Position numbers and translations under genes: made by a program | Shown: piece after piece, positions 7,724-16,491 of the stretch | Layout: every line of letters begins with the position of its first letter | Position numbering within the stretch: position 1 is the stretch's first letter | Assembly: GCF_003555545.1 (NCBI RefSeq) | Contig: NZ_CP032157.1 | Location: forward strand, 5,770,546-5,834,545 | Direction: 5' to 3' | DNA from: Paraflavitalea soli | GTDB lineage: Bacteria > Bacteroidota > Bacteroidia > Chitinophagales > Chitinophagaceae | DNA: 64,000 nucleotides | Notes under the pieces: model-generated | What the model was told of the DNA's origin: nothing | What the model saw: only the letters and a program-made list of their open reading frames with translations | Database searches by the model: none

Positions 7724-10151
7724 GTACGCTTTGTACAGGATATCCCTGTGCCTGCTTTTTGCAGCCCTTTCCAGCCATGCAGGGGCACAAAAGCAAGCTA
7801 CCATCAAAGGAACAGTACAGGACAGTGCACAAGCCAAAACCTTACCTTTTGCCACTGTTGGATTGTACCGCATCAACGACCAGCAAAAGCCCCTCCGTAA
7901 CACCTTTACCGACAACAAAGGCCGCTTCGAATTTACCAAAGTAGATACCGGCCATTACATCATCTTTGCTTCCAACAGTGGCTTTGTGGAAAGATCCTCT
8001 TTGCCAATTACGGTTACCGGTGATACAGCCATACTGGAAATTCCGGCACTTCAATTAGCTGCTTCCAGCCAAAGCCTCGCCGCCGTTACAGTATCCGCTC
8101 GTCGCCCCCTCATTGAACATTCAGAAGACAAGCTCGTGTACAATGCCGAAGCCGATCCCTCCAATGCCGGCCAAATGGCCACCGATGTATTACGTAAAAC
8201 ACCCTTCCTCTCCGTAGATGGAGACGGCAATGTACAGCTCAACGGCCAAAGCAATTTCAAAGTATTGCTCAATGGCAAGGAAACAGCTATGTTCACTAAA
8301 AATGTAAAAGAAGCACTCCAGTCATTCCCCGCCAATCTCATCAAAAGCATAGAAGTTATTACCACTCCATCCGCCAAATACGATGGCGAAGGCGTGGGAG
8401 GCATCATCAATATCATCACTAAGAAAAAAGTGATGGGCTACAATGGCAATATAGGTGTATTCCAAAACACGATGGGCAATACCAGCATCAATGCCAATGC
8501 CAGTTTTAAGTATGGTAAGTTGGGTTTCAGCGGATACTATGGCCTCAACAGGGTTGATGGGTTCAAAACCAGGAACGCTTCCGAGACCGAATCTTATAAC
8601 CCCGTAGCATTTTACAAACGTATCTCCGTCGGCGAACGTAGAAACAATAATTTCTATAACTACGGCAATATGGAACTAAGCCTGGATATAGACAGCTTAA
8701 ATACCCTCAGCTCTTATGTGGCCATCAATAGCGGAAACTCAAAGAATAGAAACCAGCGTTACTTTGATCTTATTGCAGCCAATAAAGAAGACACCACCCG
8801 CACCCTCTTCTACGACGATTTCAACTTCCGATATCCCGCCTGGAACTGGGGCACCGATTTCATTCACAAGTTCCGACGCAATGCCGAGCAGGAACTCACC
8901 TTCAAAATGTTCCATGATTTTAGTAAGGATAAAAACTTCATGAAAAGCGATCAGTACAGTCCTGCCGGAAACCGAGCAGTGATCAATGACAACAAGTCCA
9001 CCAATCGCCAAAGCACTTTCCAGCTTGATTACGTGCATCCTTTCAAAAATAAAATGAAACTGGAAACCGGCCTTAAGCTCATTACCCGCAATGCATCCGC
9101 CATATATGAAAGTCAGCTCCGGTATTCTCCCGATACAAAATACATTATCGATAGCACCAACTCCGACAACTTCAATTATCGCCAATTGGTATATGGCTCC
9201 TACGCCACCTTACGTTTCACCCTCAAAAAATTGAGCTTCCGCATCGGTGCCCGCGTAGAACGTACCGTCATCGATGGTGATTTTGTAAAATCCAACACCA
9301 CCGTAGAGCAGGACTATTTCACCTTCATGCCTTCTTTCTTTGTATCACGTAAGTTTGCCAATATTTATACCTTGTCCCTGTCCTATACCAAGCGCCTCTC
9401 CCGGCCTTATATCTGGGACCTCAATCCGTTCGTGAACAATACCGATTCCCTCAACCTCAATTTTGGCAACCCCCGGCTCAATCCCGAACTATACCACTCT
9501 TTCGAGTTCGGCCTTACTATTCTCAAAGGCAAAACCAACATCAACATCAAGGTATCAGAGAATTTCAGCAATACCCAGATTGCCCGCTATTCCTTCTTCA
9601 ATGATCAAACAGGCGTTACCTCCTATACCATGGACAATATTGGAAGTTACTCCTCTACCGGTCTCAGCGGCAACCTCACCATCAGCATTACACCCAAATG
9701 GAGAATAAACAGCAACCTTGGATTACGCTACGACTTTGTGAAGAACCGGCTCAATCCTGCCCAAAAGAACCATGGCCTGGGCGGCTGGGGCAGCCTGAGC
9801 ACCAATATAGACATTACCAAAAAGATAAGCACTTTCATGAATACCAACATGGGCAAGGCGCCCGCTCAATTACAGGGATATTATGGATTGAACTATTGGT
9901 ACAGTTTCGGGGGTAACCTCAAATTCCTGAAAGATAAATTCACTTTCACCATCAATATCAACAATATTTTCCAAAAGGACCTGGAATGGAAAAGCTACTT
10001 AAGCGATAAAAACTTCCAAACCACTTCCTGGAACTACAGGCCCGGCAGATCTGCCAGTATTGGCTTGCGCTGGAACTTTGGCAAGCTCACCGAGAATGTA
10101 TCCCGCAAACGGGGCGTCAACAATGATGATCTAAAGGCCAATAACAACTAA
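7710..10151 (+). CDS. TonB-dependent receptor-type outer-membrane barrel with carboxypeptidase-like N-domain
   Basis: The 813-aa protein has a signal peptide ending near HAGAQ. A carboxypeptidase regulatory-like domain follows (QATIKGTVQDS, FTDNKGRFEFTKVDTGHYII, about residues 27-110). Next is a plug-like domain with SEDKLVYNAEADPSNAG, a VLRKTPFLSVDGDGNVQLNG stretch and IEVITTPSAKYDGEGVGGIINI (about 140-235). A large beta-barrel with frequent Tyr/Asn-rich strands reaches the C-terminus, as in the outer-membrane-beta-barrel family PF14905. No TonB box can be seen with confidence. Substrate is unknown. The proximity to the ECF sigma/anti-sigma operon upstream suggests linked control, though a terminator separates them. 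Confidence 0.9.
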   Translation: MNFTKYALYRISLCLLFAALSSHAGAQKQATIKGTVQDSAQAKTLPFATVGLYRINDQQKPLRNTFTDNKGRFEFTKVDTGHYIIFASNSGFVERSSLPITVTGDTAILEIPALQLAASSQSLAAVTVSARRPLIEHSEDKLVYNAEADPSNAGQMATDVLRKTPFLSVDGDGNVQLNGQSNFKVLLNGKETAMFTKNVKEALQSFPANLIKSIEVITTPSAKYDGEGVGGIINIITKKKVMGYNGNIGVFQNTMGNTSINANASFKYGKLGFSGYYGLNRVDGFKTRNASETESYNPVAFYKRISVGERRNNNFYNYGNMELSLDIDSLNTLSSYVAINSGNSKNRNQRYFDLIAANKEDTTRTLFYDDFNFRYPAWNWGTDFIHKFRRNAEQELTFKMFHDFSKDKNFMKSDQYSPAGNRAVINDNKSTNRQSTFQLDYVHPFKNKMKLETGLKLITRNASAIYESQLRYSPDTKYIIDSTNSDNFNYRQLVYGSYATLRFTLKKLSFRIGARVERTVIDGDFVKSNTTVEQDYFTFMPSFFVSRKFANIYTLSLSYTKRLSRPYIWDLNPFVNNTDSLNLNFGNPRLNPELYHSFEFGLTILKGKTNINIKVSENFSNTQIARYSFFNDQTGVTSYTMDNIGSYSSTGLSGNLTISITPKWRINSNLGLRYDFVKNRLNPAQKNHGLGGWGSLSTNIDITKKISTFMNTNMGKAPAQLQGYYGLNYWYSFGGNLKFLKDKFTFTININNIFQKDLEWKSYLSDKNFQTTSWNYRPGRSASIGLRWNFGKLTENVSRKRGVNNDDLKANNN

Positions 10152-10204
10152 GTCGTTTTTCTCATAGCCGTTTTTCCGGTATCTCACACCGGATAGGTTT
10201 TAGC

Positions 10205-10228
10205 AAGGCCGGGTTTCTACCCGGCCTT
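10205..10228 (+). terminator. Hairpin terminator after the TonB-type receptor
   Basis: A perfect 10-bp stem (AAGGCCGGGT at 10205-10214 with ACCCGGCCTT at 10219-10228) closes on the loop TTCT. The T-run after it is weak. It lies between convergent genes and may act on the plus strand. Confidence 0.65.
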
Positions 10229-10268
10229 CCTGTTAATAGTTAATAATGTTCATCCAATTTCAGCTGCT

Positions 10269-10835
10269 TTAGTGAAACCTTACATACATACCCAGCTGAC
10301 CAACTCTGTTCCTATTGGTGACATTGTTGTTTTTAGAAATGTCACTCAATCCTGCACTATAGCGGGCATAAAAACCAAGCTGGTGAGTAGCTGCCACACC
10401 TACACCTACATTCAAGGCAAAGTCTGCTTTACGATAGGCATTGTCCACTTCTACATCGCTCTTATCTCCTTCACCCTTTGATTTGGCAGAGGTAAGAAAA
10501 GCTACTTGTGGACCGGCTTCAAAATACAACTGCCGGATGGGATAGTACTGTACCATCACAGGCACCTGTATATAGCTCAGCGCTAATGTACGTTCTCCAT
10601 CAGGCGCATTGTATTTTTGTCCTTGTCCGGAATAGAGCACCTCCGGTTGTATGCACCAATTTGAATTAATAGTATGGTGTAAGAAGAGACCTACGTGGCC
10701 GCTTATACGGTTATCTCCATTAAAGTTAGATACATCCGTTACATTCAGACCACCTTTAATACCGGGCTTTAATTGTGCTTGTAAAACACTTGCAGAGCAG
10801 CAAGCGATCACCGCCAGAAATACAATCTTTTTCAT
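10269..10835 (-). CDS. Small outer-membrane beta-barrel protein (PorT/OmpW-size)
   Basis: The 188-aa protein starts with a signal peptide (MKKIVFLAVIACCSASVLQAQ). The next segment LKPGIKGGLNVTDVSNF is the usual first strand of Bacteroidota PorT-like/OMP_b-brl_2 barrels. Eight or so amphipathic strands can be followed, ending in GQLGMYVRFH with a terminal aromatic/His. Barrels of this type are abundant in Bacteroidota, and most have no assigned function. It is convergent with the receptor gene and shares the 10205 hairpin region. It has its own upstream gap of about 280 bp, which is A/T-rich. Confidence 0.8.
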   Translation of the reverse strand: MKKIVFLAVIACCSASVLQAQLKPGIKGGLNVTDVSNFNGDNRISGHVGLFLHHTINSNWCIQPEVLYSGQGQKYNAPDGERTLALSYIQVPVMVQYYPIRQLYFEAGPQVAFLTSAKSKGEGDKSDVEVDNAYRKADFALNVGVGVAATHQLGFYARYSAGLSDISKNNNVTNRNRVGQLGMYVRFH

Positions 10836-11049
10836 AATGATTGATTTTGTTCACTGGGGTTTATTCAAAGCTTATGCCATTATCCAAAATATGTATACAG
10901 CATTATGGTTACCAGTGAAATAAAAACTATGTTAATGCTACTCGGGGAAATTTATTTATATAATAACAAGTAGAATTGTGGAATAGAATATGTGCAATTA
11001 TGTATACAAACACATCTTTTATGTATATAAGTACATCATTAACAAAAAA

Positions 11050-11074
11050 ACCGGCTCTTAACAGAGCCGGCTTA
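11050..11074 (-). terminator. Rho-independent terminator for the 547-aa gene
   Basis: On the minus strand the 8-bp stem CCGGCTCT/AGAGCCGG (11051-11070, loop of four) is followed by a run of seven Ts (As at 11044-11050 on the plus strand). Confidence 0.9.
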
Positions 11075-11119
11075 CAATAAAGTAGATACTACGTTGCAGT
11101 CTATCTATAATATAAATAC

Positions 11120-12763
11120 TTATTTACAGGCAGTACTATAATCATCCGCCAGCTTCACATACCCTTTCTCACTCTTCAGATCATACCCTGTCTTATCAAG
11201 TGTTGCTATTACTGTGGGGCAATCTTTAAAATACTCCTTCATCATCTCATCCTTTTTCTTATTCCAGTCCTTACCCTGGTTGGCCAATTCACTTTCTCCC
11301 GGCCGGGCAAACAACACAGCATTCGTTGGCTCTTCCCCATAAGTATCTTTATACACTTTGATCTTTCCACTCGTATAGATCACCTCCAGCATATAGTCAC
11401 GGGCCCTCAGCAGGTCCATATTCAAAGCACCGGCCTGCGCCATATTCGGCTTGAACTTGTGACTTTCAAATACCCGCTGGTTAAAACAAAGTGTCTTCAC
11501 ATCTCCAAACTTGAAATTCTTCCGCACCGTCTTCCCCTTTTCATTCGTATACTCAAAGATTATTTTGTTGCTGCCATCCAGGTCGATCATCGTACCATTG
11601 TACTTGCGAATGATATGTTTCCCGCGCAGCGTATCTCCTTTTTCCAATACCAGCCATCCGTCATTGCTCTTCTCTGTTCCACCAAATACAGATGTAATAT
11701 CTCCCGATGTAGAGTCAGGTCTTATCTTGGGGGCACCAAGGCTCGCATAGTAAGCATTGGCTTCCACCTGAAATGGCTTACGGTCACTATACTCCAATCT
11801 CGTTCCTAAAAACTTAGTGCCATTCTCATACAGGAAATCCAATGATTGCCTCAACTTCACCGTATCATAGGCCAGGTAATAAAGGAAGGCCAATGTATAA
11901 TTACCTGCCACCTTAATATCCTTTGGATCATATCCCTTGGGAAACTCCTTGCCAATGAAGCCCGTTATCTCCGTTTCATATGGCTTGATCCATGCTCCAT
12001 AGTCAGTTACCGATTTCTTATTCAGATCAGCCACCAGGCGACTGTTCAAGGAATCAAAGAACACCAGTTCCGGATATTTCTTTTGTGCACGGTATACACT
12101 GGGCAGTGTAATGGTCCGCGTTTTGAAGGAATTCATATAAGTATCCTCAGCCCGCGTTGCCAGCCGTTGAATAACCCGGAACAGTAAGGTATAATTCATG
12201 TTCGCCTGCTGGTTTGCCAGGTCTTCCGTAAACGAGTTCTTGATCAGCTTGCCCACATCCTGTTGCATCTGCTCCGAAATATCAATATCCTTCAAGGTAT
12301 ATACTTCTTTCTTGCCGTTCACAACAGCTACCCGCGCCTTACCACTCAAACTATATGTATTGTTTCCAAAACTGCCGGCATTAATAAGAGAAGAAGAAAA
12401 ACTGTTTACAATGATCACATAAGCCAGATCTGGCACCGAATCCGGCGGTGATACCAGGCCCGCCTTTACCAACTCCCGCGCAATGCTCATCCGGAATGAG
12501 TCAACATTCGTCGCCTGTCCCCCATCGTTCTCTTTTCCCTTTTTGATAGGGTTTCTGCTCGCCTTCATGGGAAACAAACTGTTTGCCAGGCTGGCATCCA
12601 GGTCAGGCAAATACATGATACTCTTATGGTCACTGTACCGCTGGTCCTGTGCATATCGGTAAAAAGAGACAGAAAATTCGGGATACTGAACCGTTTGAGA
12701 GTAGGAAATAGAGGAAATAAACAAACACAAAACAACGAAGAGCAGGGTGTAGCTCCACTTCAT
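11120..12763 (-). CDS. Secreted protein of unknown function, 547 aa
   Basis: I do not recognise this gene. It has a clear signal peptide (LLFVVLCLFISSISYSQ), so it is exported. The middle is rich in charged helices. The C-terminal third contains LVLEKGDTLRGKHIIRKYNGTMIDLDG and a basic strand region, a layout seen in many uncharacterised Bacteroidota exported proteins. No lipobox, catalytic motif or long repeat is visible. It is a single-gene unit with its own terminator. The leader ends TCTGTATTCT directly before the ATG at 12763, matching the heptamer family in the coaX and nadK leaders. Confidence 0.75.
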   Translation of the reverse strand: MKWSYTLLFVVLCLFISSISYSQTVQYPEFSVSFYRYAQDQRYSDHKSIMYLPDLDASLANSLFPMKASRNPIKKGKENDGGQATNVDSFRMSIARELVKAGLVSPPDSVPDLAYVIIVNSFSSSLINAGSFGNNTYSLSGKARVAVVNGKKEVYTLKDIDISEQMQQDVGKLIKNSFTEDLANQQANMNYTLLFRVIQRLATRAEDTYMNSFKTRTITLPSVYRAQKKYPELVFFDSLNSRLVADLNKKSVTDYGAWIKPYETEITGFIGKEFPKGYDPKDIKVAGNYTLAFLYYLAYDTVKLRQSLDFLYENGTKFLGTRLEYSDRKPFQVEANAYYASLGAPKIRPDSTSGDITSVFGGTEKSNDGWLVLEKGDTLRGKHIIRKYNGTMIDLDGSNKIIFEYTNEKGKTVRKNFKFGDVKTLCFNQRVFESHKFKPNMAQAGALNMDLLRARDYMLEVIYTSGKIKVYKDTYGEEPTNAVLFARPGESELANQGKDWNKKKDEMMKEYFKDCPTVIATLDKTGYDLKSEKGYVKLADDYSTACK

Positions 12764-12955
12764 AGAATACAGATTTTAGGTAAATAATCGCCAAAATAGG
12801 CCGTTTATCTAATTTGTGCAAGTGCCCGGTTCAACTAAAAAGGGAAGATGACACTTTTAAAAAAGTGTTACATAAAATTGATTAATAATACTTTATAAGG
12901 CTAATCACACGATCACAAATGGCCCGGATAACAAATTAATAACAAAGAAACTCAG

Positions 12956-12993
12956 TTAAACGATTGTTTAATTTAAACGTTTGTTTAGTTTTG
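12956..12993 (+). promoter_or_regulatory. tetR promoter with overlapping operator-like direct repeat
   Basis: TTG at 12964-12966 and TAGTTTTG at 12986-12993 are 19 nt apart and match the Bacteroidota -33/-7 form. Two near-identical units, TTAAACGATTGTTTA (from 12956) and TTTAAACGTTTGTTTA (from 12972), overlap both elements with a 17-nt offset. Each unit is an imperfect inverted repeat (AAACnnnnGTTT). Repression by the TetR-family product is the natural reading, but binding is inferred. Confidence 0.75.
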
Positions 12994-13018
12994 TGTTGGA
13001 ATAAACAAGCATTGCCAA

Positions 13019-13651
13019 ATGAGTACAACAGAAAAAACAGATAAGCGGGAGCATATCCTGCTGGTAGCGGAAGAGTTGTTTGCGGGAAAAGGATTTGATG
13101 GTACATCTGTTCGGGACATTGCCCATTTGGCTGGCGTAAACCTCGCCATGATCTCCTACTATTTTGGATCAAAGGAGAATTTGTTGAAGGAATTGATCGA
13201 ATACCGGTTTAGTTATACCGTATCCCTGCTGGAAGAAAAGAGCAATGACCAGTTGCAAAGCCCCTGGGAAAAGATAGAATGGATTATTGATTTTTACGTA
13301 GAACGCATTATCAACAACAGGCGCTTTCACAGCATCATGAGCCAGGAGTACAATACCGCCCGTTCGAGCGAGATCAAGGAGCTGATCACCAGTATCAAAA
13401 TGCAGAACCTGGAACGTATTAAGAAGATCATAGCCGAAGGCCAGCGCAAGGGAGTATTCAGGAAGATCGATGTTGAAATGACCCTCGCCACCATGATGGG
13501 TACCATTACACAGGTCATCAATTCCAAAAATGTTTATTGCGTACTGCTACGGATCGACACCACAGACGAAAAAGAATACCAGGAAAAAATAACCCAAAGG
13601 TTAAAGACACACCTCAGAGAATTGCTTCAGGCGCACCTTATAGGTAAATAA
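13019..13651 (+). CDS. TetR/AcrR-family transcriptional regulator
   Basis: The 210-aa protein has the family's N-terminal helix-turn-helix: ILLVAEELFAGKGFDGTSVRDIAHLAGVNLAMISYYFGSKENLL (about residues 14-57, quoted only to show the AGVNLAMISYYFGSKE core). The rest is an all-helical ligand-binding and dimerisation domain. It precedes a complete HlyD/MFS/TolC efflux set by 20 bp, so it is very likely the local repressor, relieved by a substrate of the pump. A repeated palindromic element lies over its promoter. The ligand is unknown. The ATG is 26 nt after the -7 box. Confidence 0.92.
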   Translation: MSTTEKTDKREHILLVAEELFAGKGFDGTSVRDIAHLAGVNLAMISYYFGSKENLLKELIEYRFSYTVSLLEEKSNDQLQSPWEKIEWIIDFYVERIINNRRFHSIMSQEYNTARSSEIKELITSIKMQNLERIKKIIAEGQRKGVFRKIDVEMTLATMMGTITQVINSKNVYCVLLRIDTTDEKEYQEKITQRLKTHLRELLQAHLIGK

Positions 13652-13670
13652 TAAAAACAGTTTTATAGTC

Positions 13671-14726
13671 ATGGAAAATCAACCAAACAGCCCAACACCC
13701 AAAAAGAAAAAATCCCCCTTACGACTCGTTATTATAGCAATTGTATTACTGGTAGTCGGTTATTACGGCTATACAAAGATCAGTTTTGCATTGCGTCATG
13801 AAAGTACCGACAATGCACAGGTAGAAACACAACTCATCCCCGTATTGCCACGCGTACCAGGCTATGTAAAGAGCATTGCCGTAAAAGATTATGACTCCGT
13901 AAAGACAGGTCAGTTACTCGTAGAGCTCGATGATGCTGAACTTCAAAGCCAGTTGCTTCAATTGCAAGCCGATTACCAGGCAGCACAGGCCGATCTTAGC
14001 AATGCCAAAGCAGCCCTCAACAATGCCCTCGTTTCACTCCGCGTCAACAGAGGAGACATTGACATTAACAAAGTAAAGCTCGAGAAAGCCCAAAAGGATT
14101 TCACCCGCAATAAGAACCTGTTTGCAGAATCGGCTGTTACCCAAAAACAACTCGATGATGCCCGGTACGATTACGAAACATTGTCCAAAGAGCTTGACAA
14201 TAGCCACAACGACCTGGCCAGTGCTGAAAGCCGTATCAGCGTATTGCAGGCCGCAGTGCAAAAAGCAGCTGCTACCATTGAAGTAAGGAAAGCACAGATC
14301 GATCAGCAGAAACTGAAATTGTCCTATACAAAGATCTATGCGCCCCAGGCAGGTAAAATTGGTAAGAAGAATATTTCTGAAGGACAATATGTACAGGCAG
14401 GCGCTCCATTGTTTACCATTGTAAATGATACCACTTACTGGATAGTGGCCAACTTTAAAGAAAACCAGATCACACGCTTACATCCCGGTATGCCGGTAGA
14501 TATTGAAGTAGATGCCTATCCCGATCTGAAAATAAAAGGATCAGTGGAAAGCCTCAGCGATGCTACCGGAGCACGGTTTGCTTTACTGCCGCCAGACAAT
14601 GCCAGTGGTAATTTCGTAAAAGTTACACAACGCGTACCCGTGAAGATTGCAATCAGCGATATGACCCAATACAAGGAAGTACTGAGAGCAGGGCTTAGCG
14701 TGTTTGTAAGCGTTCCGCTGAATTAA
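13671..14726 (+). CDS. HlyD/EmrA-type membrane fusion protein
   Basis: The 351-aa periplasmic adaptor links the inner-membrane transporter at 14886 to the TolC-like channel at 16492. It has one N-terminal transmembrane helix (LRLVIIAIVLLVVGYYGY, about residues 17-34). A biotinyl-lipoyl-like half-motif follows (ESTDNAQVETQLIPVLPRV, then GYVKSIAVKDYDSVKTGQLLVELDD). A long coiled-coil hairpin spans about 85-205 with an Ala/Gln/Asp heptad pattern. The return half-motif is IYAPQAGKIGKKNISEGQYVQAGAPLFTIV. This is the EmrA subclass, which pairs with DHA2 transporters. It is the second gene of the operon. Confidence 0.92.
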   Translation: MENQPNSPTPKKKKSPLRLVIIAIVLLVVGYYGYTKISFALRHESTDNAQVETQLIPVLPRVPGYVKSIAVKDYDSVKTGQLLVELDDAELQSQLLQLQADYQAAQADLSNAKAALNNALVSLRVNRGDIDINKVKLEKAQKDFTRNKNLFAESAVTQKQLDDARYDYETLSKELDNSHNDLASAESRISVLQAAVQKAAATIEVRKAQIDQQKLKLSYTKIYAPQAGKIGKKNISEGQYVQAGAPLFTIVNDTTYWIVANFKENQITRLHPGMPVDIEVDAYPDLKIKGSVESLSDATGARFALLPPDNASGNFVKVTQRVPVKIAISDMTQYKEVLRAGLSVFVSVPLN

Positions 14727-14821
14727 TAAGTAACAATAGCACAAAACGGTCTTCGTCAAAAGTGAAGAAGCCCGGTGTTCTTTAAGCAAAGAATGCCGTA
14801 ACGGGATTGTTCATTTCAAAA

Positions 14822-14870
14822 ATTGCCGATTGCCGACTGGCGATTCACGGTAGCTCACTGTCGTTTCACG
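14822..14870 (+). repeat. Heptanucleotide tandem repeat inside the efflux operon
   Basis: Seven 7-nt units in register lie between the HlyD and MFS genes: ATTGCCG (14822), ATTGCCG, ACTGGCG, ATTCACG, GTAGCTC, ACTGTCG and TTTCACG (ends 14870). They end 15 nt before the transporter ATG at 14886. They read through as a spurious N-terminal extension if the upstream ATG at 14823 is used. Confidence 0.85.
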
Positions 14871-14885
14871 AATAACAAAACAAGT

Positions 14886-16472
14886 ATGTCCAGTCCAAAA
14901 GGATTTGCCAAATTCATAATAGTACTCACCACCGTAACGGCCGCCGTTATGGAGCTGATAGACACCTCTATTGTAAACGTGGGGTTGAGTGAAATGGCCG
15001 GTAGCCTGGGCGTCAACATTGAAGATGTAAGCTGGGTCATCACCGCCTACGCCATCGCCAATGTGATCATCATCCCCATGACCGGCTGGCTTGCTGAATA
15101 TTTCGGTCGTAAGAATTACTACATCGTATCCATGATCATTTTCACCTTCGCTTCCTATATGTGCGGCCAGTCAACAAGCCTGGTAGAATTGATCATATGG
15201 CGGTTTATACAAGGTATCGGTGGAGGCGCCCTGCTTTCTACCTCACAGGCCATCCTCTTTGATGCCTTTAAACCCGAAGACCGGCCCATGGCAGCCGGCC
15301 TCTTTGGAATGGGATTGATATTAGGCCCCACCCTCGGGCCTACTGTGGGTGGTTACCTTATAGAACATTTTTCATGGCCCTGGATGTTCCTCGTAAACCT
15401 GCCAGTGGGTATTTTAGCCACCATCCTGGCCATGGTATTTATTGACAAAAAGGAAGGAGAAGGTAAGAATAAGGCGAAGATGTCTGTAGACTATATGGGC
15501 ATAGCGTTGCTGATGGTAGGCATTGGTTGTTTACAATTTGTACTCGAAAGAGGAGAATCCGAAGATTGGTTTAGCAGCAACGCTATCCGCGTAAGTACGG
15601 TATTGGCAGCGATAGGCGTTATTGGGTTTATTGTATGGGAGTTAAAGACACCTACGCCAGTAGTGAACCTGCGCGTAATGAAAAAACGTAGTTATGCATT
15701 TACGATCGTTTTTACTTTTGTGGCTGGTTTAGGTCTCTTTACTTCCGTATTCGTTTATCCCGTGCTGGCACAGCGCGTACTGGGTTATTCAGCCCTCGAA
15801 ACAGGCTTATCCCTGTTACCGCCTACCCTGGCCGGCGTGGTCATGATGCCCATCATCGGCCGTATGATGAGTAAAGGCGTCTCCCCCATTCCCTTCATAG
15901 TAGTTGGATTTATCTTATTTGCCATTTACTGTTGGACCAGCGCAGGCGTAAGCCCCGATGTAGGCCGTTGGGCATTTTTTATTCCCTTGCTCATCCGGGC
16001 CTTCGGTATCTCTATGTCTCAGTTGCCATTGATCAACCAGGCCGTAGCAGGTTTGCCTCCCAAAGATTATGCAGCAGGTATCTCCCTCAACAACATGATC
16101 CGGCAGATCGGTGGTGCATTCGGTATCGCCATGGCCAATAACTTTATCAGCCAACGCTATGCCCAGCACAGGAATGATATGGTAGCCAACACCTACGATG
16201 GCGCCCCCGCTTTTACTGAGCGGGTAACTGCCATATCCAACAACATGATAGCCCAAACCGGTAGCGATATCACCTCCGCCACCGCCAAAGCCCATAAAAT
16301 AATTGACCTGGCGGTTGACAAACAGGCCTATTACCTCGCCTACCTCGACACCTTCCGGCTCATTGGTATTTTCTTCCTCATCGTACTGCCCCTGGTAGTA
16401 TTCCTCCGGGTCAAAAAGAAGCCCGTTGTCGATACCAAAGCAGTGAAAGAAGCCATGGAGGCCGCCCATTAA
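14886..16472 (+). CDS. DHA2-family MFS drug exporter (EmrB/QacA type, 14 TM)
   Basis: The 528-aa protein has the DHA2 signatures: FIIVLTTVTAAVMELIDTSIVNV in TM1 with the acidic ELIDTSIVNVGL motif, ITAYAIANVIIIPMTGWLAEYFGRK (motif A between TM2 and TM3), and GLILGPTLGPTVGGYL (motif C, antiporter signature). Fourteen hydrophobic helices can be counted. It should export amphipathic drugs or toxic compounds by proton antiport, working with the upstream adaptor and the downstream TolC-like channel. The ATG at 14886 is preferred over the one at 14823, because the extra 21 residues are translated heptamer repeats. Confidence 0.93.
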   Translation: MSSPKGFAKFIIVLTTVTAAVMELIDTSIVNVGLSEMAGSLGVNIEDVSWVITAYAIANVIIIPMTGWLAEYFGRKNYYIVSMIIFTFASYMCGQSTSLVELIIWRFIQGIGGGALLSTSQAILFDAFKPEDRPMAAGLFGMGLILGPTLGPTVGGYLIEHFSWPWMFLVNLPVGILATILAMVFIDKKEGEGKNKAKMSVDYMGIALLMVGIGCLQFVLERGESEDWFSSNAIRVSTVLAAIGVIGFIVWELKTPTPVVNLRVMKKRSYAFTIVFTFVAGLGLFTSVFVYPVLAQRVLGYSALETGLSLLPPTLAGVVMMPIIGRMMSKGVSPIPFIVVGFILFAIYCWTSAGVSPDVGRWAFFIPLLIRAFGISMSQLPLINQAVAGLPPKDYAAGISLNNMIRQIGGAFGIAMANNFISQRYAQHRNDMVANTYDGAPAFTERVTAISNNMIAQTGSDITSATAKAHKIIDLAVDKQAYYLAYLDTFRLIGIFFLIVLPLVVFLRVKKKPVVDTKAVKEAMEAAH

Positions 16473-16491
16473 CCTTTAAGAAGTAACAATC

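Noticed and set aside
14823-14885. N-terminal extension of the MFS transporter from ATG 14823
   Set aside because: The extra 21 residues are encoded by the 7-bp tandem repeat. The family N-terminus begins at 14886.
15915-16469. 184-codon minus-strand frame opposite the MFS transporter
   Set aside because: Antisense shadow of a coding region, with no signal, domain or promoter.
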